This document shows, in pieces, positions 19,569 through 30,100 of a stretch of DNA of 64,000 nucleotides. Under the pieces are notes generated by a model. The model had not been told where the DNA came from. It searched no databases and saw nothing but the letters and a program-made list of their open reading frames with translations. The stretch spans positions 1-64,000 of the forward strand of contig CAWJCB010000041.1 of the NCBI GenBank assembly GCA_963841105.1. The letters run 5' to 3'. The stretch comes from VAZQ01 sp963841105 (GTDB lineage: Bacteria > Pseudomonadota > Alphaproteobacteria > Rhizobiales > Xanthobacteraceae). How positions within the stretch are numbered: position 1 is the stretch's first letter; every line of letters begins with the position of its first letter. A program made the translations under genes and the position numbers.

Positions 19569-19664
19569 TTAGCAATGGGGCGCATATGGCGCGCCGAGCT
19601 TCCTTGCCTCGAATCGCGGATGTAGGCCAAACAACACATCGCGGCAAGCGGGACTGTAACCGTC

Positions 19665-19889
19665 TCAATGTGTGTTCATGCGGCTGATAAGACTATTCGG
19701 CCGCATGTCGGTCCAATTTTGATTTACAAATTCAATGCAAGCAGCGCGGCTGTCCGATTCGTGAATGATAGTCCAGCCTTCTGGCACATCAATAAAGCTT
19801 GGCCAGATGGAATGCTGACCTTCGGCGTTTATCAAGACGTGATAAACGCCATTTTCGTCCTCGAATGGATTTGTCACTTTGTTCTCCAT
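19665..19889 (-). CDS. MbtH-like NRPS chaperone
   Basis: 74-aa protein beginning MENKVTNPFEDENGVYHVL, with the family signature NAEGQHSIWP...VPEGW and the later WTDMRP. MbtH-like proteins bind and activate NRPS adenylation domains. The start codon lies 16 bases inside the end of the NRPS gene, so translation is probably coupled. It is therefore the last gene of the NRPS operon, which is unusual for a cofactor of the first-made protein. An upstream in-frame extension exists but the family N-terminus is at 19889. Confidence 0.95.
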   Translation of the reverse strand: MENKVTNPFEDENGVYHVLINAEGQHSIWPSFIDVPEGWTIIHESDSRAACIEFVNQNWTDMRPNSLISRMNTH

Positions 19890-22800
19890 TGCATCACGAA
19901 TTGCTTGTTGGCTCGTTGCTTCTCGAGCTCGCGCGCGAGTGCTGCGGCGATCTTTGCGGCCGGGACGGGACCCATCATCGAGTCGTGTGCGCAATCAAGC
20001 TCATGCACATGGACCATCCCACTGACGTACGGCTTCCACAGACCAACAGGTGGCGCCGCATGTGTCTCCTTGGCGACGAAGAGCATGACGTCACCCTCAT
20101 ATCGTGCGGGCGAGAAGGTGCGCAGGGTGGTCATGTTGTGCCTGCAGGCATTCGTCATTGCTTCGTAATCATGTCCCGCCGATGCCGCAAGGCGGCGAGC
20201 GTCGCTGTCGAGATTCTCCAACATACGCCGCACGGTATCCTGGGCGATTTTCTCCGAAACTTCGCTTTCACATTCATCATAACCGCCGGAATTAAGTAGG
20301 CTCTCCAGGACGATCGGATAGCTGTCGAGAAGCGCCAGGAGTGACACATTCTCATTCTTGGATTGCAGCTCAGTGGCCATTGCGTGCGCCACCAATCCGC
20401 CGAAGGACCAGCCTACCAGGTTGTAGGGGCCAACGGGTTGAACCTCTCTCACGGCAGCCAGATAGTCCTTCGCCATCTGTTCAATCGTTTCGCCAGCCAT
20501 TGCCTCTTGAAGGAGACTGCGCGCCTGTAAACCGTAGATCGGATGGCCGGCTGGAAGGTTTCCGATGAACCTCGAATAGCACCAACTTATTCCGACTGCA
20601 GGATGGACACAGAACAAGGGCCGCAACGCTCCCTCGGACCTAATCGGAAGCAGAACGTCGAAGTCGGACCGCCTTGAGTCTGAACCCAGCCGACCCGCCA
20701 GCGCCGCAACCGTCGGCGCCTCAAACAGCGTGCGGATCGGCACCTCGACATCAAGGCCTGCCCGGATGCGGCTGATCAGCCGCATCGCCAACAGCGAATG
20801 GCCGCCCAGCGCAAAGAAATTGTCCGCAATCCCGACCCCGGCGACCCCGAGCACTTCCGCAAACAGCGCGCAAAGGATCTCCTCCCGCGGCGTGCGCGGC
20901 GCACGCCACAGACCCTCCCCGCGCAGCACAGGCGCCGGCAGCGCACGGCGGTCGAGCTTGCCGTTCGGCGTCAGCGGAAGCCGATCCAGAACCACAAAGC
21001 CAGACGGCACCATGTAGTCGGGAAGGCTTGCCCCCACATGCGCGCGCAACGCACCCGCAGCCAGTTCTTCCCCTTCGCTCCGAGGCACGACATACGCGAC
21101 CAGCCGCTTCTGCCCAGGCACATCTTCGCGCGCAATCACCGCGGCCTGCGCCACCCCGGGATGGCGCAGCAGAACCGCCTCGATCTCGCCCGGCTCAATG
21201 CGAAAGCCGCGCAGCTTCACCTGCGCATCCGCGCGCCCGACAAACTCCAGAACCCCGTCCGGGCGCCAGCGGCCCAAATCCCCCGTGCGGTACATCCGGC
21301 TGCCCGCCGCCCCATACGGGTCCGCAACAAACCGCTCCGCGGTCAGCCCCGCACGCCCGAGATAGCCACGCGCCAGGCCGGCGCCGGCAATGTAAATCTC
21401 CCCCGCCACCCCCGCAGGCACAGGCTGCAAATACCCGTCCAGCACGTAAACACGGTAGTTGCTCAGCGGATGCCCGATCGGGACGGACACGCCGGTCTGT
21501 GTCCCGTCCGCCACAAAGCCGACGGCATCGATGGTTGCTTCCGTGGGACCGTAGAGGTGAATAAGACGACCTATCCCAAGCCGGCCTGAAATCTCCCGCG
21601 CCAAGTCGGTCGTGAGCTTCTCTCCGCCAAGCGCCAAGTGCGCCAGGAAGAGACCCTCCGGCACATCGCGAAGAACCGACTGCAAATAGGACGGCACGCA
21701 GCTGACGAAGCTCACCTCATGCCGGACGATGGCCTGCCAGAATTGTGCAGGGGTTTCCCGCACCGCCTCGCCGAGGACGATGGCAGCGCCACCCCCAGCG
21801 AGAGGCAGCAGCATCTGCTCGATTGCGGCATCGAAACCACAGGAGATGAACACCGCCGAGCGAAAGCTCTCATCCACCCCGAAATCAGACTTCAAAGCCG
21901 CGAGCTTGTTCACAAGGTTTGCATGCTCGACCACCACCCCTTTTGGCGTCCCTGTGGAGCCTGAGGTGTAGATGACATAGGCAGGGTTGGCCGGGTCGAG
22001 CGCGACGGCGGGGGGGCTCTGCGGCGCCGCCGCAATGGCGGGCGCATCGGCATCGAGCCGCACGATGACCGGCACACGCTGCGCCGTCGCCGCCGGCAGG
22101 CGCTCCAGCAGCGCATCCTGAGTGACGAGCACCTCCGCGCCGGCATCTTCCAGCATGAAGGCAAGCCGCGCCTGCGGGTAGTCCGGATCAAGCGGCAGAT
22201 ACGCACCCCCCGCCTTGAGGATGCCCAGCAACCCGACGATCAGGTCGAGCGAGCGGGCAAGGCACAGCCCCACCACCGTCTCAGGCCCCACCCCGCGCGC
22301 CCGCAGATGATGCGCCAGCCGGTTGGCCCGCCTGTCCAGCTCACCGTAGCGCAGCCGCTCCTCCTCGAAGATCACCGCAATCGCATCCGGGCTCCTGGCC
22401 ACCTGCGCCGCAAACAGCTCCGGCAGGGTGGAAGCAGGCAGCGCATGCGCCGTCGCGTTCCACTCCCCCAGGATGGTCGCGCGCTCATCCGCACCGAGAA
22501 TGTCCACGCTGGAGAGCGCCCGCTCCGGATGCGCTACAGCCGCTTCCAGCACACGGACGAACCGACTTGCCAGCCTTTCGATGCTCGCCGCATCAAACAG
22601 GTCGGTCGCGTATTCGATCCCCCCGACAATCCCCGCCGGCAACCCGTCCGCCCCGCGCTCCTCGCTCAGGCTCACCGAGAGGTCGAACTTCGCCGTTCCC
22701 GTGGATACATCTTCAGGCGACGCCGCAATCCCATTCACTGCAAACCGCGCCGCCATATTGGTTTGAAACGCCAGCATCACCTGGAACAAGGGATGATGCG

Positions 22801-23850
22801 ATAGCGACCGCACAGGGTTGAGAAGCTCCACCAGCCGCTCAAACGGCACATCCGCATGGCTGTAGGCCGACAGATTGCGAGAGCGCACCCGCCCGATCAG
22901 CTCCCCCAGCCCGGGGTTGCCCGACGTATCCGTCCGCAGCACCAGCGTGTTCACAAAGAACCCGACAAGCCCGTCCAGCGCGCTGTCGCTGCGCCCCGCT
23001 ATCGGGCTGCCGATCGCGATGTCATCCCCCGCCCCAAGCCGGCTCAACAGACCCGCAAGGCACGCCTGCACCACCATGAACAGGCTCGCCCCACATTCCC
23101 GCGCCAGACCAACGAGCCCACGGTGCAACTCCGCGGACAGCTTCACCCCAACAACATCCCCGCGATGGCTCGCAACAGATCGCCGCGGCCGATCGCTGGG
23201 CAAATCTACGGCAGGCGCTAACCCATCCAGCGCCGCGCGCCAGTACGCAAGCTGCCGCGAGATCGCGCTCTCCGCATCGCTCTCCTCGCCAAGGACCTCC
23301 CGTTGCCACAAAGTGTAGTCGGCATACTGCACCGGCAGCGGCGGCAAGGCTGAAGCCTCCCCCCGCAGACGCGCCCCATAGGCCCATGCAAGGTCCGCAA
23401 ACAGCGGACCCAATGACCACCCGTCCGCCGCGATGTGATGCACCAGCAGCAGCAGCACGTGCTCGCTCGCGGCGACCTCGAACAGGTGCGCGCGCACCGG
23501 CAGCTCGGCGCAGATGTCAAACCCAACCGCCGCCGCATCCGCCAGCGCCGCCGCAAGCGCGGTCTCCGTCACCCGCGCCCGGATCAGCGCAGGCCGTGCC
23601 GCATCCGCTCCCAGCACCTCCTGCCGCGCCACCCCGTCGCGCTCGGGAAAGATCGTGCGCAGGCTCTCATGGCGTCCCACCACATCGCCCAGCGCTCCCT
23701 CCAGCGCCGGCGCATCCAGTGGCCCCGTCAGCCGCACCGCAACCGGGATGGTGTAGGTTGCGCTTGCTGTTGCGCTTGCCTCCTCCAGCCGGTGCAGGAA
23801 CCACAGCCGACGCTGCGCATGCGACAGCGGCAGCTCCGCAGGACGCGCCC
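19874..23850 (-). other. NRPS module 8: C-A(X)-T-TE
   Basis: C8 and the A framework match modules 6 and 7; the pocket cassette is identical in protein sequence to module 2 (DAESAGLIDK). T8 Ser codon 20795-20797. The thioesterase (about 19,900-20,650) begins PLFCVHPAVGISWCYS, has the nucleophile elbow GWSFGG (20396-20413, Ser codon 20405-20407), a candidate Asp in LLALLDSYP and His in DCAHDSMM. It releases the chain by hydrolysis or cyclisation. Confidence 0.85.
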
Positions 23851-24106
23851 GCGCAACGAGGGCAGGACGGCGCGCTGCGTGGTCATCCAATCGACCCGCC
23901 AGCGCCGCAACCGTCGGCGCCTCAAACAGCGTGCGGATCGGCACCTCGACATCAAGGCCTGCCCGGATGCGGCTGATCAGCCGCATCGCCAACAGCGAAT
24001 GGCCGCCCAGCGCAAAGAAATTGTCCGCAATCCCCACCCCGGCGACCCCGAGCACTTCCGCAAACAGCGCGCAAAGGATACTCCTCCCGCGGCGTGCGCG
24101 GCGCAC
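19874..24106 (-). CDS. NRPS segment 8: T7, module 8 and thioesterase
   Basis: Valid from about 24080 to the true stop at 19874: T7, C8, A8, T8 and the type I thioesterase. This is the natural C-terminus; mbtH starts 16 bases before its end. Confidence 0.88.
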   Translation of the reverse strand: MRRARRGRSILCALFAEVLGVAGVGIADNFFALGGHSLLAMRLISRIRAGLDVEVPIRTLFEAPTVAALAGRLDDHAARRPALVARARPAELPLSHAQRRLWFLHRLEEASATASATYTIPVAVRLTGPLDAPALEGALGDVVGRHESLRTIFPERDGVARQEVLGADAARPALIRARVTETALAAALADAAAVGFDICAELPVRAHLFEVAASEHVLLLLVHHIAADGWSLGPLFADLAWAYGARLRGEASALPPLPVQYADYTLWQREVLGEESDAESAISRQLAYWRAALDGLAPAVDLPSDRPRRSVASHRGDVVGVKLSAELHRGLVGLARECGASLFMVVQACLAGLLSRLGAGDDIAIGSPIAGRSDSALDGLVGFFVNTLVLRTDTSGNPGLGELIGRVRSRNLSAYSHADVPFERLVELLNPVRSLSHHPLFQVMLAFQTNMAARFAVNGIAASPEDVSTGTAKFDLSVSLSEERGADGLPAGIVGGIEYATDLFDAASIERLASRFVRVLEAAVAHPERALSSVDILGADERATILGEWNATAHALPASTLPELFAAQVARSPDAIAVIFEEERLRYGELDRRANRLAHHLRARGVGPETVVGLCLARSLDLIVGLLGILKAGGAYLPLDPDYPQARLAFMLEDAGAEVLVTQDALLERLPAATAQRVPVIVRLDADAPAIAAAPQSPPAVALDPANPAYVIYTSGSTGTPKGVVVEHANLVNKLAALKSDFGVDESFRSAVFISCGFDAAIEQMLLPLAGGGAAIVLGEAVRETPAQFWQAIVRHEVSFVSCVPSYLQSVLRDVPEGLFLAHLALGGEKLTTDLAREISGRLGIGRLIHLYGPTEATIDAVGFVADGTQTGVSVPIGHPLSNYRVYVLDGYLQPVPAGVAGEIYIAGAGLARGYLGRAGLTAERFVADPYGAAGSRMYRTGDLGRWRPDGVLEFVGRADAQVKLRGFRIEPGEIEAVLLRHPGVAQAAVIAREDVPGQKRLVAYVVPRSEGEELAAGALRAHVGASLPDYMVPSGFVVLDRLPLTPNGKLDRRALPAPVLRGEGLWRAPRTPREEILCALFAEVLGVAGVGIADNFFALGGHSLLAMRLISRIRAGLDVEVPIRTLFEAPTVAALAGRLGSDSRRSDFDVLLPIRSEGALRPLFCVHPAVGISWCYSRFIGNLPAGHPIYGLQARSLLQEAMAGETIEQMAKDYLAAVREVQPVGPYNLVGWSFGGLVAHAMATELQSKNENVSLLALLDSYPIVLESLLNSGGYDECESEVSEKIAQDTVRRMLENLDSDARRLAASAGHDYEAMTNACRHNMTTLRTFSPARYEGDVMLFVAKETHAAPPVGLWKPYVSGMVHVHELDCAHDSMMGPVPAAKIAAALARELEKQRANKQFVMQWRTK

Positions 24107-27100
24107 GCCACAGACCCTCCCCGCGCAGCACAGGCGCCGGCAGCGCCCGGCGGTCGAGCTTGCCGTTCGGCGTCAGCGGAAGCCGATCCAGAACCACAAA
24201 GCCAGACGGCACCATGTAGTCGGGAAGGCTTGCCCCCACATGCGCGCGCAACGCACCCGCAGCCAGTATCTTCCCCTTCGCTCCGAGGCACGACATACGC
24301 GACCAGCCGCTTCTGCCCAGGCAAATCTTCGCGCGCAATCACCGCGGCCTGCGCCACCCCGGGATGGCGCAGCAGAACCGCCTCGATCTCGCCCGGCTCA
24401 ATGCGAAAGCCGCGCAGCTTCACCTGCGCATCCGCGCGCCCGACAAACTCCAGAACCCCGTCCGGGCGCCAGCGGCCCAAATCCCCCGTGCGGTACATCC
24501 GGCTGCCCGCCGCCCCATACGGGTCCGCAACAAACCGCTCCGCGGTCAGCCCCGCACGCCCGAGATACCCACGCGCCAGGCCAGCGCCGGCAATGTAAAT
24601 CTCCCCCGCCACCCCCGCAGGAACAGGCGCCAGATACCCGTCCAGCACGTATATCCGCGTGTTCCAGATCGGACGGCCAATGGGGAGCTTATGTGCGTCG
24701 CCTCTCGAGGCCAAATGCCAAGTCGCATCTGCGGTGACTTCGGAAGAACCATACAAGTTCACTGCCGCGCAGTCCGGACATAACTCGCTGAGCCGGTTCA
24801 CCAAGTCGCTGCTTGAGGCCTCGCCGCTCAGAATCCAAGTGGAAATGCTGGCCAGGCGCCGCTTCGCCTCTGGAATGATCGAGAGCGTGGTTGCCAGAGA
24901 AGGCACCAGGATCAAGCGCGATATCTTGGCGCTTTCCACAAGCCCGGAGAGCCGCTCGGGATCGGCGCCCACGGCATTCGGAACAATGACCAGCGGAGCC
25001 CCGAGGCAAAGCGGACCGAGAGTCTCGAATATGGAATCTACAAAGCCAATAGATGTCTTCTGACAACAAATTTCGCTTTGAAGAAACGGTTTGATCCCGA
25101 TCTGCGCCACGATACGATTTGCGATAGCATTATGGGTACCCACCACCCCTTTTGGCGTCCCTGTGGAGCCTGAGGTGTAGATGACATAGGCAGGGTTGGC
25201 CGGGTCGAGCGCGACGGCGGGGGGGCTCTGCGGCGCCGCCGCAATGGCGGGCGCATCGGCATCGAGCCGCACGATGACCGGCACACGCTGCGCCGTCGCC
25301 GCCGGCAGGCGCTCCAGCAGCGCATCCTGAGTGACGAGCACCTCCGCGCCGGCATCTTCCAGCATGAAGGCAAGCCGCGCCTGCGGGTAGTCCGGATCAA
25401 GCGGCAGATACGCACCCCCCGCCTTGAGGATGCCCAGCAACCCGACGATCAGGTCGAGCGAGCGGGCAAGGCACAGCCCCACCACCGTCTCAGGCCCCAC
25501 CCCGCGCGCCCGCAGATGATGCGCCAGCCGGTTGGCCCGCCTGTCCAGCTCACCGTAGCGCAGCCGCTCCTCCTCGAAGATCACCGCAACCGCATCCGGG
25601 CTCCTGGCCACCTGCGCCGCAAACAGCTCCGGCAGGGTGGAAGCAGGCAGCGCATGCGCCGTCGCGTTCCACCCCCCCAGGATGGTCGCGCGCTCATCCG
25701 CACCGAGAATGTCCACGCTGGAGAGCGCCCGCTCCGGATGCGCTACAGCCGCTTCCAGCACACGGACGAACCGACTTGCCAGCCTTTCGATGCTCGCCGC
25801 ATCAAACAGGTCGGTCGCGTATTCGATCCCCCCGACAATCCCCGCCGGCAATCCGTCCGCCCCGCGCTCCTCGCTCAGGCTCACCGAGAGGTCGAACTTC
25901 GCCGTTCCCGTGGATACATCTTCAGGCGACGCCGCAATCCCATTCACTGCAAACCGCGCCGCCATATTGGTTTGAAACGCCAGCATCACCTGGAACAAGG
26001 GATGATGCGATAGCGACCGCACAGGGTTGAGAAGCTCCACCAGCCGCTCAAACGGCACATCCGCATGGCTGTAGGCCGACAGATTGCGAGAGCGCACCCG
26101 CCCGATCAGCTCCCCCAGCCCGGGGTTGCCCGACGTATCCGTCCGCAGCACCAGCGTGTTCACAAAGAACCCGACAAGCCCGTCCAGCGCGCTGTCGCTG
26201 CGCCCCGCTATCGGGCTGCCGATCGCGATGTCATCCCCCGCCCCAAGCCGGCTCAACAGACCCGCAAGGCACGCCTGCACCACCATGAACAGGCTCGCCC
26301 CACATTCCCGCGCCAGACCAACGAGCCCACGGTGCAACTCCGCGGACAGCTTCACCCCAACAACATCCCCGCGATGGCTCGCAACAGATCGCCGCGGCCG
26401 ATCGCTGGGCAAATCTACGGCAGGCGCTAACCCATCCAGCGCCGCGCGCCAGTACGCAAGCTGCCGCGAGATCGCGCTCTCCGCATCGCTCTCCTCGCCA
26501 AGGACCTCCCGTTGCCACAAAGTGTAGTCGGCATACTGCACCGGCAGCGGCGGCAAGGCTGAAGCCTCCCCCCGCAGACGCGCCCCATAGGCCCATGCAA
26601 GGTCCGCAAACAGCGGACCCAACGACCACCCGTCCGCCGCGATGTGATGCACCAGCAGCAGCAGCACGTGCTCGCTCGCGGCGACCTCGAACAGGTGCGC
26701 GCGCACCGGCAGCTCGGCGCAGATGTCAAACCCAACCGCCGCCGCATCCGCCAGCGCCGCCGCAAGCGCGGTCTCCGTCACCCGCGCCCGGATCAGCGCA
26801 GGCCGTGCCGCATCCGCTCCCAGCACCTCCTGCCGCGCCACCCCGTCGCGCTCGGGAAAGATCGTGCGCAGGCTCTCATGGCGTCCCACCACATCGCCCA
26901 GCGCTCCCTCCAGCGCCGGCGCATCCAGTGGCCCCGTCAGCCGCACCGCAACCGGGATGGTGTAGGTTGCGCTTGCTGTTGCGCTTGCCTCCTCCAGCCG
27001 GTGCAGGAACCACAGCCGACGCTGCGCATGCGACAGCGGCAGCTCCGCAGGACGCGCCCGCGCAACGAGGGCAGGACGGCGCGCTGCGTGGTCATCCAAT

Positions 27101-30100
27101 CGACCCGCCAGCGCCGCAACCGTCGGCGCCTCAAACAGCGTGCGGATCGGCACCTCGACATCAAGGCCTGCCCGGATGCGGCTGATCAGCCGCATCGCCA
27201 ACAGCGAATGGCCGCCCAGCGCAAAGAAATTGTCCGCAATCCCCACCCCGGCGACCCCGAGCACTTCCGCAAACAGCGCGCAAAGGATCTCCTCCCGCGG
27301 CGTGCGCGGCGCACGCCACAGACCCTCCCCGCGCAGCACAGGCGCCGGCAGCGCCCGGCGGTCGAGCTTGCCGTTCGGCGTCAGCGGAAGCCGATCCAGA
27401 ACCACAAAGCCAGACGGCACCATGTAGTCGGGAAGGCTTGCCCCCACATGCGCGCGCAACGCACCCGCAGCCAGATCTTCCCCTTCGCTCCGAGGCACGA
27501 CATACGCGACCAGCCGCTTCTGCCCAGGCAAATCTTCGCGCGCAATCACCGCGGCCTGCGCCACCCCGGGATGGCGCAGCAGAACCGCCTCGATCTCGCC
27601 CGGCTCAATGCGAAAGCCGCGCAGCTTCACCTGCGCATCCGCGCGCCCGACAAACTCCAGAACCCCGTCCGGGCGCCAGCGGCCCAAATCCCCCGTGCGG
27701 TACATCCGGCTGCCCGCCGCCCCATACGGGTCCGCAACAAACCGCTCCGCGGTCAGCCCCGCACGCCCGAGATACCCACGCGCCAGGCCAGCGCCGGAAA
27801 TGTAAATCTCCCCCGCAACCCCCGCAGGCACAGGCGCCAGATACCCGTCCAGCACGTATATCCGCGTGTTCCAGATCGGACGGCCAATGGGTGCAACCAA
27901 CGGCCACTTCGATGTTTCGGACGGAAAATCGTAGCTCGAAACGACATGCGTCTCCGTTGGACCATAATGATTATGGAGCCGTGCCCGCGATTGCGTACTG
28001 AAGAACGTCCGAAGACCCTCATTCAACGTGAGTGCTTCGCCAGCCTGTGAAACGTGAAGCAGACTCGGCATGTCGCGCTTTTGTTGAATGATCTCCTCAA
28101 ACAGAACCCTGATCACGAGATCCGGTGCAAACAAGTCGCTAATGTCGTTACCGGCCAGCCAGTTCAGAAGGTCCGGAGGACTAGACCTGATATCATCTCG
28201 AAGGCCGACTAACCTCTTGCCGCCAATCAGTGTCGAGAGAATCTCTTGAGCGGACACATCGAAGCTTATTGGCGTAAACTGAGCGACAGTCGTTTCTGGT
28301 CGCCCGTGAAGCGCGTCCGTGCTCCACCGAACGAGGTTCGCCAGGGGGCCGTGCTCCATGACCACCCCTTTTGGCGTCCCTGTGGAGCCTGAGGTGTAGA
28401 TGACATAGGCAGGGTTGGCCGGGTCGAGCGCGACGGCGGGGGGGCTCTGCGGCGCCGCCGCAATGGCGGGCGCATCGGCATCGAGCCGCACGATGACCGG
28501 CACACGCGCTGCCGTCGCCGCCGACAGGCGCTCCAGCAGCGCATCCTGAGTGACGAGCACTTCCGCGCCGGCATCTTCCAGCATGAAGGCAAGCCGCGCC
28601 GGCGGGTAGTCCGGATCAAGCGGCAGATACGCACCCCCCGCCTTGAGGATGCCCAGCAACCCGACGATCAGGTCGAGCGAGCGGGCAAGGCACAGCCCCA
28701 CCACCGTCTCAGGCCCCACCCCGCGCGCCCGCAGATGATGCGCCAGCCGGTTGGCCCGCCTGTCCAGCTCACCGTAGCAAAGCCGCTCCTCCTCGAAGAT
28801 CACCGCAATCGCATCCGGGCTCCTGGCCACCTGCGCCGCAAACAGCTCCGGCAGGGTGGAAGCAGGCAGCGCATGCGCCGTCGCGTTCCACCCCCCCAGG
28901 ATGGTCGCGCGCTCATCCGCACCGAGAATGTCCACGCTGGAGAGCGCCCGCTCCGGATGCGCTACAGCCGCTTCCAGCACACGGACGAACCGACTTGCCA
29001 GCCTTTCGATGCTCGCCGCATCAAACAGGTCGGTCGCGTATTCGATCCCCCCGACAATCCCCGCCGGCAATCCGTCCGCCCCGCGCTCCTCGCTCAGGCT
29101 CACCGAGAGGTCGAACTTCGCCGTTCCCGTGGATACATCTTCAGGCGACGCCGCAATCCCATTCACTGCAAACCGCGCCGCCATATTGGTTTGAAACGCC
29201 AGCATCACCTGGAACAAGGGATGATGCGATAGCGACCGCACAGGGTTGAGAAGCTCCACCAGCCGCTCAAACGGCACATCCGCATGGCTGTAGGCCGACA
29301 GATTGCGAGAGCGCACCCGCCCGATCAGCTCCCCCAGCCCGGGGTTGCCCGACGTATCCGTCCGCAGCACCAGCGTGTTCACAAAGAACCCGACAAGCCC
29401 GTCCAGCGCGCTGTCGCTGCGCCCCGCTATCGGGCTGCCGATCGCGATGTCATCCCCCGCCCCAAGCCGGCTCAACAGACCCGCAAGGCACGCCTGCACC
29501 ACCATGAACAGGCTCGCCCCACATCTCCCGCGCCAGACCAACGAGCCCACGGTGCAACTCCGCGGACAGCTTCACCCCAACAACATCCCCGCGATGGCTC
29601 GCAACAGATCGCCGCGGCCGATCGCTGGGCAAATCTACGGCAGGCGCTAACCCATCCAGCGCCGCGCGCCAGTACGCAAGCTGCCGCGAGATCGCGCTCT
29701 CCGCATCGCTCTCCTCGCCAAGGACCTCCCGTTGCCACAAAGTGTAGTCGGCATACTGCACCGGCAGCGGCGGCAAGGCTGAAGCCTCCCCCCGCAGACG
29801 CGCCCCATAGGCCCATGCAAGGTCCGCAAACAGCGGACCCAATGACCACCCGTCCGCCGCGATGTGATGCACCAGCAGCAGCAGCACGTGCTCGCTCGCG
29901 GCGACCTCGAACAGGTGCGCGCGCACCGGCAGCTCGGCGCAGATGTCAAACCCAACCGCCGCCGCATCCGCCAGCGCCGCCGCAAGCGCGGTCTCCGTCA
30001 CCCGCGCCCGGATCAGCGCAGGCCGTGCCGCATCCGCTCCCAGCACCTCCTGCCGCGCCACCCCGTCGCGCTCGGGAAAGATCGTGCGCAGGCTCTCATG

